Shown: positions 43,496 to 56,703, counted from the stretch's first letter. The stretch: 64,000 bases of DNA from Leptospira sanjuanensis (GCF_022267325.1 NZ_JAIZBG010000001.1:2206001-2270000), one strand, 5' to 3'. Notes: generated by a model not told the origin, from the letters alone. Translations and numbers: made by a program.

Positions 43496-44830
43496 GTGGT
43501 CATCTCCAGACAAATTTCCGGTAAGATTCGTTCGGCGAGATATCTTGTAGAAGCGTTCTTACTTCCGTTTTACTTCCTTCTTCCTTGGCTGCGCTGGGGA
43601 GAACATCCTCTGATCCGGCTCGACATCCCCGGAAGAAAATTTTACCTGCTCGGAAACATCTTCACTCCGCAGGAAGGTTTTTATCTTCATCTATTTCTGA
43701 TCGGGATGGGACTTTCCCTTTTCTTTTTCACCACTTTGATCGGAAGGGTTTGGTGCGGTTGGGCTTGTCCTCAAACCGTGTTCACCGATCTGTTCGATCT
43801 GATCGGAAGAACCGTTCTCGGTTCCAAATACGGGAAAAAGGATGCACCTCTATTCGGAAAGATTCTCGTTCAAAAACTTTGGATTCTCGTGAGCATCCTG
43901 GGTGCCTTGGCTTGGGTTTCGTATTTTGCGGACCCATACGAAATGATAAGCGACATCCGATCTGCTTCGTTTTTTTCAAAGCCGCCGACTTGGATTTATT
44001 TCGTTCTCTTTTTCACGATGACTCTTTATCTCGATATGGCATTCGTGCGGGAACAATTCTGTAAATACGCATGTCCTTACGCAAGATTTCAAACCGTGAT
44101 GATGGATGCGGATTCGGTCAACGTCACTTACGACTACAAACGAGGAGAACCTCGCAGAAAGGCCGGGACCCAAGTCGGGGACTGCACGGCGTGTAACCTT
44201 TGTTTGGTGGTATGTCCCACCGGAATCGACATTCGGGAAGGCGTCAACGTAGGTTGTATCGCATGCGGAAAATGTGTGGACGCCTGCACCAAAACCATGG
44301 GGAAAGAAGGAAAGAAAACTCTCATCGGTTATATGTCCGAAAACCAAGCGAACAAACCCGGTGCGAAAATTCGTTGGATTCGCCCGAGAAGCATCGTATA
44401 CGGAGTTCTTCTTTTCGGAGTTGCGATCGTTTCCGCGATTCTGCTCTACAATCGAGTTCCGCTTTACGCGAACGTTCTACCGGATCGAATCATACAGCCG
44501 ATGGAAATCCCGGGAGGAATCGTACGCAACTTTTATAATGCACAAATTTTGAATATGACCTTTCAAAACCGGAATTTGGGCGTTTCCGTGGAGGAAAGCA
44601 CTCTCCATTCTCCCGTTCGAATCCTTTTGGGAGGAACGGAAGTTCCTTCGATTTCGATTCAGCGGAATAGTTCCCAGGATTTCAGAATCATTTTGGAAAC
44701 GGAGATCAAAGAAGAAGATCTTCGTAAAACATCGCATCAAATTACGCTCAAAATAGGCGATGCGGAAAACAAAAATTACGTATTAAAAAAGAAGATTCCG
44801 TTTCGAATTCCGATTCAGGATCGAAACTAA
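43496..44830 (+). CDS. ccoG: cbb3 oxidase assembly iron-sulfur protein CcoG (FixG/RdxA)
   Basis: 444 residues, multi-helical membrane protein with ferredoxin domains; CcoG reduces copper for cbb3 assembly. Motifs: WCGWACPQTVF (NapH/CcoG signature), CKYACPYARFQ, and two 4Fe-4S motifs CTACNLCLVVCPTGID and CIACGKCVDAC. The C-terminal Ig-like domain (about 350-440) is present. Starts with GTG at 43496 behind a strong AAGGAGG; an 83-bp gap separates it from ccoP. Confidence 0.93.
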   Translation: MVISRQISGKIRSARYLVEAFLLPFYFLLPWLRWGEHPLIRLDIPGRKFYLLGNIFTPQEGFYLHLFLIGMGLSLFFFTTLIGRVWCGWACPQTVFTDLFDLIGRTVLGSKYGKKDAPLFGKILVQKLWILVSILGALAWVSYFADPYEMISDIRSASFFSKPPTWIYFVLFFTMTLYLDMAFVREQFCKYACPYARFQTVMMDADSVNVTYDYKRGEPRRKAGTQVGDCTACNLCLVVCPTGIDIREGVNVGCIACGKCVDACTKTMGKEGKKTLIGYMSENQANKPGAKIRWIRPRSIVYGVLLFGVAIVSAILLYNRVPLYANVLPDRIIQPMEIPGGIVRNFYNAQILNMTFQNRNLGVSVEESTLHSPVRILLGGTEVPSISIQRNSSQDFRIILETEIKEEDLRKTSHQITLKIGDAENKNYVLKKKIPFRIPIQDRN

Positions 44831-44840
44831 AGGAAAATCT

Positions 44841-45335
44841 ATGGCGCTACACAGAACTATGAAATTCGCGTTCGCTTGGATCGGAGTCGCATTCGTCGCA
44901 TTGATCGCCGCGACCGTGGTAACGATCCGATACGCAAACAACGGTTATACCGGACCGATCGAAAAGGAATATTACGAAAAAGGATTAAACTACGAAAAGT
45001 CCATTCTCGAACAAAGAAAGATGCTCGCGGAAGGTTATTCGTATGCGAGTCCGCTTTTTGAATTGAACGGTGAACTCAAAGCCGGAAAAAATCCGATTTC
45101 GATCCGTTTCCTGAAATCGGGCCATCCCGTTTCGGGTGCAAAAATCACGGTTCAAATCGAAAGATCGGCCACCGATCAATGGAATCAAACCTTAGAGTTA
45201 CGGGAAGATTCCAAAAACAAGGGAACTTACTTAGGAGAAATCGAATTTCCGGAAAAGGGAAGATGGATTCTCAGCCTCCGCGGGGAAACAAGCGGGAGAA
45301 CCCTTGAAAAAACACAAGAACTGAATATTCAATAA
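44841..45335 (+). CDS. ccoH: FixH/CcoH family protein
   Basis: 164 residues with one N-terminal helix (AFAWIGVAFVALIAATVVTI) and the family hallmark YEKGLNYEKSI (xYYEKGLNY). The periplasmic part is beta-rich. FixH helps cbb3 assembly or copper delivery. Sits 10 bp after ccoG and 5 bp before ccoI. Confidence 0.88.
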   Translation: MALHRTMKFAFAWIGVAFVALIAATVVTIRYANNGYTGPIEKEYYEKGLNYEKSILEQRKMLAEGYSYASPLFELNGELKAGKNPISIRFLKSGHPVSGAKITVQIERSATDQWNQTLELREDSKNKGTYLGEIEFPEKGRWILSLRGETSGRTLEKTQELNIQ

Positions 45336-45340
45336 ACGAT

Positions 45341-47776
45341 ATGCAAACCCTGACGATCACGAACTGTTATCACTGTAACACACAGATCCGCTCTGAAAAG
45401 GAAATCGTATTCGGAGAACTGAAAGGAAAAACGGAAACCTTTTGCTGTTCCGGCTGTAGATCCCTCGCAACCCTTCTGGTGGAAAACGGACTGACTCGGT
45501 TTTATGATCTCAGGGGATCCGAGACGTTGGAGCCGGTCGCTACCGAAAGAAACAATCAAGAAGATTTGGAAACTCCTTCCGTATATCAGGAATATGTCGT
45601 CCAAAAGGAAAACGGAATCTGCGAAACCCTGATTACGATCGGAAAAATCCATTGTTCCGCCTGCGTATGGTTAAACGAACGAGTTCTTTCCGAAAGGGAC
45701 GGGGTTCTCGAAGTTCGGATTAATTTCGCGACCGCGAGAATGAAACTCGTCTACGATCGAAACAAAGTGGATTTGGGGGAAATCTTCTCCATCATCCGAA
45801 AGATCGGTTACGAACCTTCCTTGTATTCTCCCTTGAAAGCGGAAACCAAAGTCGGACTGTTTTCCAAAGATCTGTTTCTCAGAATGGCACTTGCGGGATT
45901 TTCCTGGGGAAACATCATGCTTTTCAGCATCGGACTCTACGCGGGATACTTTACGGGAATCGAAATCGAATTCAAGCGACTCTTTCATTACGTTTCCTGG
46001 ATCTTCGCGACCCCCGTTTATCTTTATTCGGGATATCCGTTTTACAAAGGAGCGATCGAATCGATCAAACGAAGAATGTTGTCCATGGATACTCTTCTTT
46101 TTTTGGGAGTCTCTCTCGCCTACTTTTACAGCGTCTACGTAACGTTAAGCGATAAGGGAGAAGTCTACTTCGATTCGGTCTGCACGATCTACTTTTTTAT
46201 TCTGATCGGAAAATTTCTCGAATCGGCGATTCGTCTCAAAGCGGGAAGAAAAATCGGAGAACTTTTGTCCACCTTACCGGAGGAATACACCGTATCGCGT
46301 GACGACGTTGAACTCTCCGTATCTCCGAACAAAATCCAAACAGGCGATTTCATTCTATTAAAAAACGGAAATCGAGTTCCGGTGGACGGAATCCTACGAT
46401 CGACTACGGCTTATTTCGACGAATCCTTTTTAACGGGAGAATCCAAACCGGTCACTCGAAAAGAAGGAGAATCGATTTTTTCCGGAGCGCTTTGTCTCAG
46501 TTCGAACGTTCGGATGAGCGCCTCCACCACCGCGAAGGAGAGCACGCTCGCGAGAATTTCATCCCTCATCGAAAGTTCTCTTCAGACAAAACCGTCGATT
46601 CAAAGAACCACGGATCGATTTTCGACATACTTTATCCAAGTCGTATTTCTGATCGCGATTGCAACGTTTAGTATATTCGGATTTTATTATGGAACTTGGG
46701 AAGCCGCAACCCTCAATACGATCAGCGTTCTCATCGTCGCCTGTCCTTGTGCGCTCGGTTTGGCGGTTCCGGCGGCCTACGTGGTCAGCAATCTGCTTCA
46801 CGGTTCCAAGGGAATTCTTGTTAAAAACCCGGATTCGCTGGAAATTTTGAGCCGCGCCGATCGGATCTACTTTGATAAGACCGGAACTTTGACCCTCGGC
46901 AAACTTTCGATTCAAGAGGAACGGTTTTTAAAACAGGAAGATCCGCTTCGGATCTATTCGATTCTGATTTCGCTCGAATCCAAATCCACGCACCCTCTGG
47001 CAGTCGGATTAAAAAAAGAGATCGAAAAGAAACTCGAAGACCTAGGTCAGACTCCGATTCCGATCTCTTGGAAAGAATTGAAAGAAATTCCGGGAAACGG
47101 AATCGAAGCGGTTTCCCTCAACGGAAATCAAACGTATCGAATCGGAAACAAACATTTCGTGACTTACGGCCGAGTTCCGCAGGACGGAAAGATTTATCTC
47201 GGCTGCAATCGGGAACCCATCGTATCTTTTTCCATGGAAGATACGATTCGCCCCGAAGCGGAATCAACCATCCAAACCCTAAACGAAACGATTCCATTCT
47301 TAGGAATTCTTTCCGGGGATTCCCGATCCAACGTTCAATCCTTGGCTTCCGCTTTGCATTTAGAACATTCTTTCTATGAATTAAAACCGGAAGAGAAACT
47401 GGAAGAAATCCAAAAGGCTCAGAACGAGGGACATACGGTCGTTATGGTGGGCGACGGAATCAACGACTCCGCATGTTTGGCGGCGGCCAATCTGGGGATT
47501 TCAATGGGAATCGCATCCGATCTTTCCATCGACAAATCCGATCTCGTGCTTCTTTCCAATCGTTTGGACTCTCTCGTTTCCGCGGTTCGAATCTCCAAAA
47601 GCACGCGCAAAATCATATTTCAGAATATTCTAATATCCTTAACGTACAACTCGATCATGATCCCGCTCGCCGCCTTCGGGTTTATGCTTCCGGTCATCTG
47701 CGCCGGATTTATGACGTTGAGTTCCTTATCCGTCGTCCTCAATTCGATCTCGTTACAATGGAGAACCAAACTATGA
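45341..47776 (+). CDS. ccoI: Copper-transporting P-type ATPase for cbb3 assembly (CcoI/FixI)
   Basis: 811-residue P1B-type ATPase exporting or delivering copper to the oxidase. The N-terminus has a CcoI-type cysteine cluster (CYHCNTQ and FCCSGCRSL) and a heavy-metal domain HCSACVWLNERVL. Transmembrane CPCALGLAVP is the metal site; phosphorylation motif DKTGTLT, TGES (LTGESKPVTRKEG) and GDGINDSACLA follow. Overlaps ccoS by 4 bp. Confidence 0.94.
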   Translation: MQTLTITNCYHCNTQIRSEKEIVFGELKGKTETFCCSGCRSLATLLVENGLTRFYDLRGSETLEPVATERNNQEDLETPSVYQEYVVQKENGICETLITIGKIHCSACVWLNERVLSERDGVLEVRINFATARMKLVYDRNKVDLGEIFSIIRKIGYEPSLYSPLKAETKVGLFSKDLFLRMALAGFSWGNIMLFSIGLYAGYFTGIEIEFKRLFHYVSWIFATPVYLYSGYPFYKGAIESIKRRMLSMDTLLFLGVSLAYFYSVYVTLSDKGEVYFDSVCTIYFFILIGKFLESAIRLKAGRKIGELLSTLPEEYTVSRDDVELSVSPNKIQTGDFILLKNGNRVPVDGILRSTTAYFDESFLTGESKPVTRKEGESIFSGALCLSSNVRMSASTTAKESTLARISSLIESSLQTKPSIQRTTDRFSTYFIQVVFLIAIATFSIFGFYYGTWEAATLNTISVLIVACPCALGLAVPAAYVVSNLLHGSKGILVKNPDSLEILSRADRIYFDKTGTLTLGKLSIQEERFLKQEDPLRIYSILISLESKSTHPLAVGLKKEIEKKLEDLGQTPIPISWKELKEIPGNGIEAVSLNGNQTYRIGNKHFVTYGRVPQDGKIYLGCNREPIVSFSMEDTIRPEAESTIQTLNETIPFLGILSGDSRSNVQSLASALHLEHSFYELKPEEKLEEIQKAQNEGHTVVMVGDGINDSACLAAANLGISMGIASDLSIDKSDLVLLSNRLDSLVSAVRISKSTRKIIFQNILISLTYNSIMIPLAAFGFMLPVICAGFMTLSSLSVVLNSISLQWRTKL

Positions 47777-47976
47777 ACGCTTTGTATCTCACGATCCCAA
47801 TGGCGATGTTGATCGCACTCGGAGCCTTGGTCGTATTCTTTTGGTCACTAAAATCGGGGCAATATGAAGACATAGAAGGTCCGAAATACAGAATGCTTTT
47901 CGACGACGATCCTCCGCAGACGGAAAAAAGAAACACGGGCGTTTCAGCGAAAAAGGAAGAATCCCGTGCAGACTGA
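47773..47976 (+). CDS. ccoS: cbb3 oxidase assembly protein CcoS
   Basis: 67 residues starting at ATG 47773, overlapping the ccoI stop as ATGA. One helix (LTIPMAMLIALGALVVFFW) followed by the family motif LKSGQYEDIEGPKYRMLFDD. CcoS is required for cofactor insertion into the oxidase. A longer upstream frame exists only as the antiframe of ccoI and is not used. The C-terminal tail of about 20 residues is not conserved. Confidence 0.92.
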   Translation: MNALYLTIPMAMLIALGALVVFFWSLKSGQYEDIEGPKYRMLFDDDPPQTEKRNTGVSAKKEESRAD

Positions 47977-48721
47977 ATTGGTCCTTACTACGATTTCGGT
48001 GGCCTTCCTTCATGGAATCACGAGTTCGCTTCATTGTCTCGGAATGTGCGGACCGTTTGCGGGAACCTTAAACCTGGCGGGTGAAAAATCCAAATTTAAA
48101 ACGAACCTACTCTACAACTTGGGAAGACTTCTCTCCTATTCCACGTTAGGCGCCATATTCGGATTCGTAGGCTCCGGTCTCAATCTCGCGGGAAGCCTGG
48201 TTTCATTGCACGAGTTTGCGGCCATCGTCTCCGGAATTTTTATCGTCGTCTTCGGGTTGAGTCTGATTCAAAACGCCGGTCCCGAACGTTCCGGATTCTA
48301 TCAGAAAATTCTAAACTACTTTGCGGCTCCTTTGATCGCTTCCCTCAAACAGGGAAAGAATCTGAGCGGAGCCTCTCTCGCGTTCGGAATGGTTACCGGA
48401 CTTTTACCCTGTGCGGTTTTATATCCCGCTTTCAGCTTAGCCCTCGCCACGGGAAGCGCGCCCTCCGGAATTCTTGTAATGTCCTCCTTCTTTTTAGGAA
48501 CGTTTCCCGCGCTCTTTTTGTTCGGAATCGGATTTCGCAAGATTTTGACTAAACTGCCGAGCGGAGCGATTCGTTTCGGAGGAATCGCGATCATTCTGAT
48601 CGGAATTTCAATGATCTTCATTCGAATGAACCATTCTCACGCAAATCATGAACATTCCGCTCCCGAAAACAAAACCGAGTGGAATTCCTCTCCGAACGAG
48701 GATCATTCGCATCACCACTAA
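47966..48721 (+). CDS. SafE/UreH-type transporter protein of the cbb3 cluster
   Basis: 251 residues, six or more helices. The signature HCLGMCGPFAG lies near the N-terminus, followed by LLYNLGRLLSYSTLGAIFG-type and GLLPCAVLYPAFSLALATG segments found in the CcoH-adjacent SafE-like family implicated in copper delivery. The tail is histidine-rich (HSHANHEHS ... HSHHH), a likely copper-binding stretch. GTG start at 47966 overlaps the ccoS end by 11 bp. Last gene of the operon; fapA follows after 60 bp. Confidence 0.85.
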   Translation: MQTELVLTTISVAFLHGITSSLHCLGMCGPFAGTLNLAGEKSKFKTNLLYNLGRLLSYSTLGAIFGFVGSGLNLAGSLVSLHEFAAIVSGIFIVVFGLSLIQNAGPERSGFYQKILNYFAAPLIASLKQGKNLSGASLAFGMVTGLLPCAVLYPAFSLALATGSAPSGILVMSSFFLGTFPALFLFGIGFRKILTKLPSGAIRFGGIAIILIGISMIFIRMNHSHANHEHSAPENKTEWNSSPNEDHSHHH

Positions 48722-48781
48722 AGAAAAATTCCTTCCAAACATTCAAGTTTTTCCGGGAGATTTCGATTGTAAAAAGGAACA

Positions 48782-50500
<1,719 letters not shown>

Positions 50501-50504
50501 CTTT

Positions 50505-51818
50505 TTAATACGAAGTCGTTTCGGGCGCGATTCCGTTATAACGCGCCCGAGGCCGAATCAACTGTCCCGTTTGGTATTGTTCCATCGAATGCGCCGTCCA
50601 ACCCGCCGATCTCCCAATGGCGAATAACGCAAGACCCGCCCCTTTCGGAAGTTTCAACGTTCTGCTTACAACGGCCAACCCCGCGTCGATCGTGGGATGA
50701 TCCCCTAACATTTCGGCTGCTTGGTCGATGATTCGTTTTGCGGAAAGAAATTCCTTGCTCTTAGGAAAGAAACGTTCGCAGAGTTCCATCAGCTTTTTTC
50801 CCCTTGGATCTCCGTTTTTGTAAAATGGATGGCCGAACCCTGGAATCGTTTCTCCTTTTCGCAAACGTTCGGTGAGAAATTCCTTTGCGTCCATTTTACG
50901 AACGCTCGCACTTTCGAGAAGTTCGATCGTTTTTTCGGTCAGCAAACCGTGCTTTCTTCCGGAAAGCGCGGCCAGTCCCGCAATCACCGCCTGATACAAA
51001 CTCGCTTCGCTCGAAGCCACACAACGTGCCGTAAACGAAGAAACGTTGAGTTCGTGATCCGCCGATAGAATAAGAGAAGCTTCGATCAATCGGACGGCCT
51101 TTTTATCCTCGCTCTTAGAGTTGGAGATTGTATTCCGATCCATTAAAGTTTTCGAATGTGATTTGGAGCGGACGGAGTTTGATGCATCGGAATTTTTCCA
51201 AGCCGACCATAAAGTTTCCGCGATCGACGTTTTTCCCCGCTTTACGCGAGATGCGAATAAACAAAGAAGTCGAACGATTCGAGAAGCCGTTTTCTGCAAC
51301 GCCTCCGAAGTTTTCAAGAGCGCCCCCGTGTCATCGTATTCCGCGATTCCGAGAAGAATCCTGCAAAGATCGATCAAAGGGCGATCGGAAAGATAAGGAA
51401 GCGACTTTTTGCAGGCATCCCCCAGCAAAGGCCAAGGGGAATCGAAAGTGGACGATGCCGCCTCCCAGAGAAGATCACAAACTTGTTCGAACGTGTAGGA
51501 TTCCGCAAGATCCAGGATATTCTTTCCGCGATAATAAAGTTTTTCGTCCTGGATCAGAGTGATTGCGGATTCCAAAACGGGTTGTCCGAACGTCAACGCG
51601 GCTCGTGCCGTTTTTCCGGGATGAAGTTTTTCCTCTCTTTGCAGAAGAAGACGTTCCACTTCCTCGCGTCGATATCGTTTACTTCGGTCCTTGGAACCTC
51701 CCGGTTCGGAATGAAGAATCCCTCTGCTTACATAAGCATAGATCGTCTCCACTTCCACTCCTAGTTCCTGCGCCGCCTCGAGCGCGGATAAAAACGGCTT
51801 TTTAGAAGAATTCTTCAT
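50505..51818 (-). CDS. Citrate synthase-like protein with N-terminal HTH
   Basis: 437 residues. The first 65 residues form a MerR/excisionase-type HTH (FLSALEAAQELGVEVETIYA ... RYRREEVERLLLQREE), joined to a citrate synthase-like domain: LYYRGKNILDLAESY, HELNVSSFTARCVASS, GFGHPFYKNGDPRG and AIGRSAGWTAHSMEQ. The usual LHGGA loop reads KHGLL here, so catalysis may be altered, but the catalytic Asp position is kept (TIDAGL). It is divergent from a second citrate synthase across a palindromic promoter. It may be a metabolite-sensing regulator or an enzyme that binds DNA. Confidence 0.8.
   Translation of the reverse strand: MKNSSKKPFLSALEAAQELGVEVETIYAYVSRGILHSEPGGSKDRSKRYRREEVERLLLQREEKLHPGKTARAALTFGQPVLESAITLIQDEKLYYRGKNILDLAESYTFEQVCDLLWEAASSTFDSPWPLLGDACKKSLPYLSDRPLIDLCRILLGIAEYDDTGALLKTSEALQKTASRIVRLLCLFASRVKRGKTSIAETLWSAWKNSDASNSVRSKSHSKTLMDRNTISNSKSEDKKAVRLIEASLILSADHELNVSSFTARCVASSEASLYQAVIAGLAALSGRKHGLLTEKTIELLESASVRKMDAKEFLTERLRKGETIPGFGHPFYKNGDPRGKKLMELCERFFPKSKEFLSAKRIIDQAAEMLGDHPTIDAGLAVVSRTLKLPKGAGLALFAIGRSAGWTAHSMEQYQTGQLIRPRARYNGIAPETTSY
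50521..50550. repeat. GC-rich 9-bp inverted repeat at convergent gene ends
   Basis: TCGGGCGCG and CGCGCCCGA are exact reverse complements separated by 12 bases, lying in the last codons of the HTH citrate synthase gene and just after the fapA stop (4 bp between genes). No T-run, but it could stall transcription from both sides. Confidence 0.4.
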
Positions 51819-51820
51819 AC

Positions 51821-51858
51821 ATTGACAATGAAATCAATATTGATTCATTTTTGTCAAT
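51821..51858. promoter_or_regulatory. Palindromic operator-promoter between divergent citrate synthases
   Basis: The central AATCAATATTGATT is a perfect 14-bp palindrome, flanked by outer arms ATTGACAA and TTGTCAAT that are also inverted repeats, offset by two bases. The element begins 3 bp from the HTH gene's start and overlaps TTGACA-like -35 elements in both directions. It fits autoregulation by the HTH citrate synthase. Confidence 0.55.
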
Positions 51859-51890
51859 CTTGTAAACTAAAGCCGAACAAGGAAATCAAT

Positions 51891-53024
51891 ATGAACACGA
51901 CAATCAATCCGATTGAAGAGAGAAAATACAGTCCCGGTCTGGAAGGAATTCCCGCAGTTAAAACGAGGATTTCAAAAGTGGACGGAATCAACGGCAAACT
52001 CACCGTCGCCGGTTATCCGATCGAAGAGTTCGCAAATAAAGTGAGTTTCGAGGAAACGTTTTATCTGCTTCTCGAAGATAGGCTTCCGGATCAGAAACAG
52101 AGAAGGTCGATCACGAGGGATCTAATCGCCGCGCGCCGTTTTTCAAAAATACATCGAACGATTCTCGAAGCCGCCGCCGCGGAAAGGGCTTCCGTCATCG
52201 AATGTCTGCGGATCGGCGCGGCGGCGCTTTCACTTGGAAATAAATTTTCCTCTCCCGAAGAGGAAAGTATGACGGTGGTAGCGACGTTTCCTTTGATTGT
52301 AGCCTGGGTGTATCGATTGAAAAAAGGTCTCGTTCCGATTCTACCCGATTACAATCTTACACACGCGGCAAACTTTTTGAATATGCTCGGAATCGATCCC
52401 GATCCGAAAAAAGAAGCCGCTTTAAACGCATATTGGAACACGGTCGCCGATCACGGATTAAACGCTTCTACCTTTACCGCGCGGGTCATCGCGTCCACAC
52501 AATCCGATTTGATTTCGGCGGCGACCGGAGCGGTAGGCGCGCTCAAAGGTCCGTTGCACGGGGGAGCTCCCGGTCCTGCGCTCGACATGGTTTTTGAAAT
52601 CGGAAAAAAAGAAAACGCCGAGGGTTATCTAAGAAATAAATTGATTCAAGGCGAACGATTGATGGGATTCGGTCATCGAATCTACAAGGTTCGTGATCCG
52701 AGAGCGGACGTTCTTGCAAGAGCCGCAAAGGATTTATACGAACTTCCGGAACTGAAGGAATTGTATGAGCTCTCCCTATTCGTGGAAAAAACGGCGCTTC
52801 GCTTATTAAAAGAATTCAAACCGGATCGGATTCTCCACACAAACGTGGAATTTTATACGGCTCTTTTACTCCATGGACTTGGATTACCCACGGAGTTGTT
52901 CACTCCCGTATTTGCGATCGGACGCGCGGCGGGATGGATGGCGCATTGTCTGGAACAAAAAAAGGAAAGAATCTTGAGACCCGATGCGATCTATATCGGA
53001 CCGGAAGATCGTCATTGGATTTGA
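51891..53024 (+). CDS. gltA: Citrate synthase
   Basis: 377 residues from ATG 51891, preceded by AAGGA; an upstream in-frame ATG (51822) lies inside the operator and is not used. Catalytic region: ADHGLNASTFTAR (H188), GPLHGGAPG (H223), GFGHRIYKVRDPRAD (H262) and NVEFYTALL, where the aspartate usual in citrate synthase is Glu320. IGRAAGWMAHCLEQ and the final basic segment complete the family. Condenses oxaloacetate with acetyl-CoA; methylcitrate synthase is an alternative given the family overlap. Confidence 0.85.
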   Translation: MNTTINPIEERKYSPGLEGIPAVKTRISKVDGINGKLTVAGYPIEEFANKVSFEETFYLLLEDRLPDQKQRRSITRDLIAARRFSKIHRTILEAAAAERASVIECLRIGAAALSLGNKFSSPEEESMTVVATFPLIVAWVYRLKKGLVPILPDYNLTHAANFLNMLGIDPDPKKEAALNAYWNTVADHGLNASTFTARVIASTQSDLISAATGAVGALKGPLHGGAPGPALDMVFEIGKKENAEGYLRNKLIQGERLMGFGHRIYKVRDPRADVLARAAKDLYELPELKELYELSLFVEKTALRLLKEFKPDRILHTNVEFYTALLLHGLGLPTELFTPVFAIGRAAGWMAHCLEQKKERILRPDAIYIGPEDRHWI

Positions 53025-53082
53025 AATTCTTTGAATGAGCCGAACGAATGGGTGATCGGAAAATAGAAAAATTCTCGTTCGC

Positions 53083-53489
53083 CTATTCGTCTTTGGAGGA
53101 CTGAAACAACTCTTGGCAGGAAGGAATTCCACCTCCTTCCATTTCCTCGCAAGGAACTTTCAAAAGATCTTCCATGCAGACTTTGACCTTGGCGATCTGC
53201 GCGTCCGTAACCTTTTCATATTCGTCGGGAAGAATGTTCTGATCTTTTTGTTCTTCCATACATTGATCCACGGAATACGCAGCGTTCTCGGAAGTTTTTT
53301 CGGAGGCGGGAAGAGTTTCGAGATAACGGCTCGCACATTCGGCGGTTTTTGTGCAAAGGCGCGTAAAATAATCCTTACTCAGCTTCTGAACTTCCTCTCT
53401 GGAAATGGAAGGACCTTTTCTGCAATTCGGAGCGGAAACAATAGAAATCGCTAATATAAGAAAACCGAATTTATTTTTTTGAAACAGGT

Positions 53490-53493
<4 letters not shown>
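53083..53493 (-). CDS. Small cysteine-containing putative lipoprotein
   Basis: 136 residues. N-terminal hydrophobic stretch (FLILAISIVSAP) leads to NC at residue 24, a plausible relaxed spirochaetal lipobox (SAPNC). The mature part is charged with six cysteines (RLCTKTAECA, VDQCMEE, VKVCMEDLLKVPCEE, SCQELF). No known domain. Coupled by 4-bp overlap to the upstream RsbW-like gene. Confidence 0.65.
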
Positions 53494-53918
<425 letters not shown>

Positions 53919-53970
53919 TTCGAGTTTATTGCAAGGCTTCTAATTGAATCAACGAGGTAAATCGTTCACA

Positions 53971-54023
53971 CTAAGGAAAGGATTTGCGAGGTTTCGAATC
54001 CTTCCGAAAAATACTTTCCTTAG
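53971..54023. repeat. Nested inverted repeats downstream of xerD
   Basis: Outer arms CTAAGGAAAG (53971-53980) and CTTTCCTTAG (54014-54023) are perfect 10-bp reverse complements. Inside, AAGGATT and AATCCTT (53978-54003) form an alternative 7-bp stem. It lies in the 118-bp gap between xerD and the RsbW-like gene and may act as a terminator or mRNA processing structure. Confidence 0.45.
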
Positions 54024-54036
54024 ATAAGTTTTGCGA

Positions 54037-54963
<927 letters not shown>

Positions 54964-55114
54964 GTACTAAATCCTTCGGACGTTTCCTCTCAGGAGAATT
55001 AAACTTTTTTATGTTGCCTTAAGGCTTTATGGGAAAATTCTAAACGAAACCTCGGACAAATCCCGGTCTACCTCGGTTTTTTTTCGAATGTTGAGAGCAA
55101 AAACTTCTGTATTT

Positions 55115-55650
<536 letters not shown>

Positions 55651-55654
<4 letters not shown>

Positions 55655-56703
55655 AATCGTCTTTTACCCGCAAGATTCTTTTCCGTTCCTTTCTTGTTTT
55701 AATCGTCTTTGCGGTATTAGGTGAATTGTTTTTAAGAATTCTTCCGCCTGTAGGATTGATCTATAAGCTGCGAGACAAACAAGTTCATTGTATCGAAGAA
55801 CGGGAAATTCCCGAGATTATGCTTTGTCCGAATTCGGATACGGTTCTTCCTCATCCGGCGGGTTTTACGTTTCGAGTGCGCGTCGATCGGCGCGCGGAAA
55901 GAATCGTTTCAGAGGAACCGGTTCTTCCTGGCAGTAAACCCGAAGTCTGGTTGATGGGCGATTCGATCGCTTACGGTTTCGGTCAGAATGACGAGGATAC
56001 GATCGCCTGGAAAATGCAGGAAGCGCTGCGGCCATCGGGAATTCAGGTTCGCAATTTGGGCGTGGATTCTCTCGGGACAGGCGGCATTCAAAGAAGAATG
56101 GAACGCGCTCTGATTTGCGATGACGATCAACGGAAGAATTGTATTTTACCGAAAGCGGTTTTTTGGATCTATCATCCTTCGGATTTACAGGACGTTCATA
56201 GGGAATTCTATTTGAGAAATTCGGTTTATGGAAGATGGCTCTTTCGAGGTTCGGTTTTTTTATCCAGATACAGCGCTCTTTACAACTATTCTAAAATTCG
56301 AAGCGAGATGCGGCGTTTAGAAAAGCTCCGCGAGAACGGTCCCGAAATCATTCCCGAAACTCTTTCCAATCATCCGCACGATCATCCATCGTTCCAAGAG
56401 ATGAAACGGTTTTTCGACGTTTGCAAAGAATTGAAGATTCCATTGACGGTTGTTTTGTATCCGAATGGCACACATGATTTGACTCCTCTTCCATCGACGC
56501 CTTTGCTGGATTTGGTGGCCGTGATTGCTCAGCAGAAAGGGATTCCCGTTTTGGATACGAGACCGGATTTTCTGAGCGAATACGAGAAGAATCGAACGGA
56601 TTTTTATCTTCAGAATGATGGGCATCCGAATCCGACTTCGGCTCAATTGATTTCTAAGCGAATCTTAGAGAGAATTCCTATTCCGATTGCTGCTGGTCGG
56701 TAG
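55651..56703 (+). CDS. SGNH/GDSL-fold membrane-anchored protein
   Basis: 350 residues from ATG 55651, overlapping the previous stop. N-terminal membrane anchor (FRSFLVLIVFAVLGELFL) and an SGNH hydrolase-like domain: block I WLMGDSIAYGFGQNDEDT, a mid-domain NLGVDSLGTGG and block V NDGHPNPTSAQLISKRI with the catalytic D-x-x-H pair. Such proteins act as esterases or acyl transferases for cell-surface glycans. Shares GDS-x3-GFG-x2-DEDT with the SGNH gene at 58.9-60.3 kb. Confidence 0.78.
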
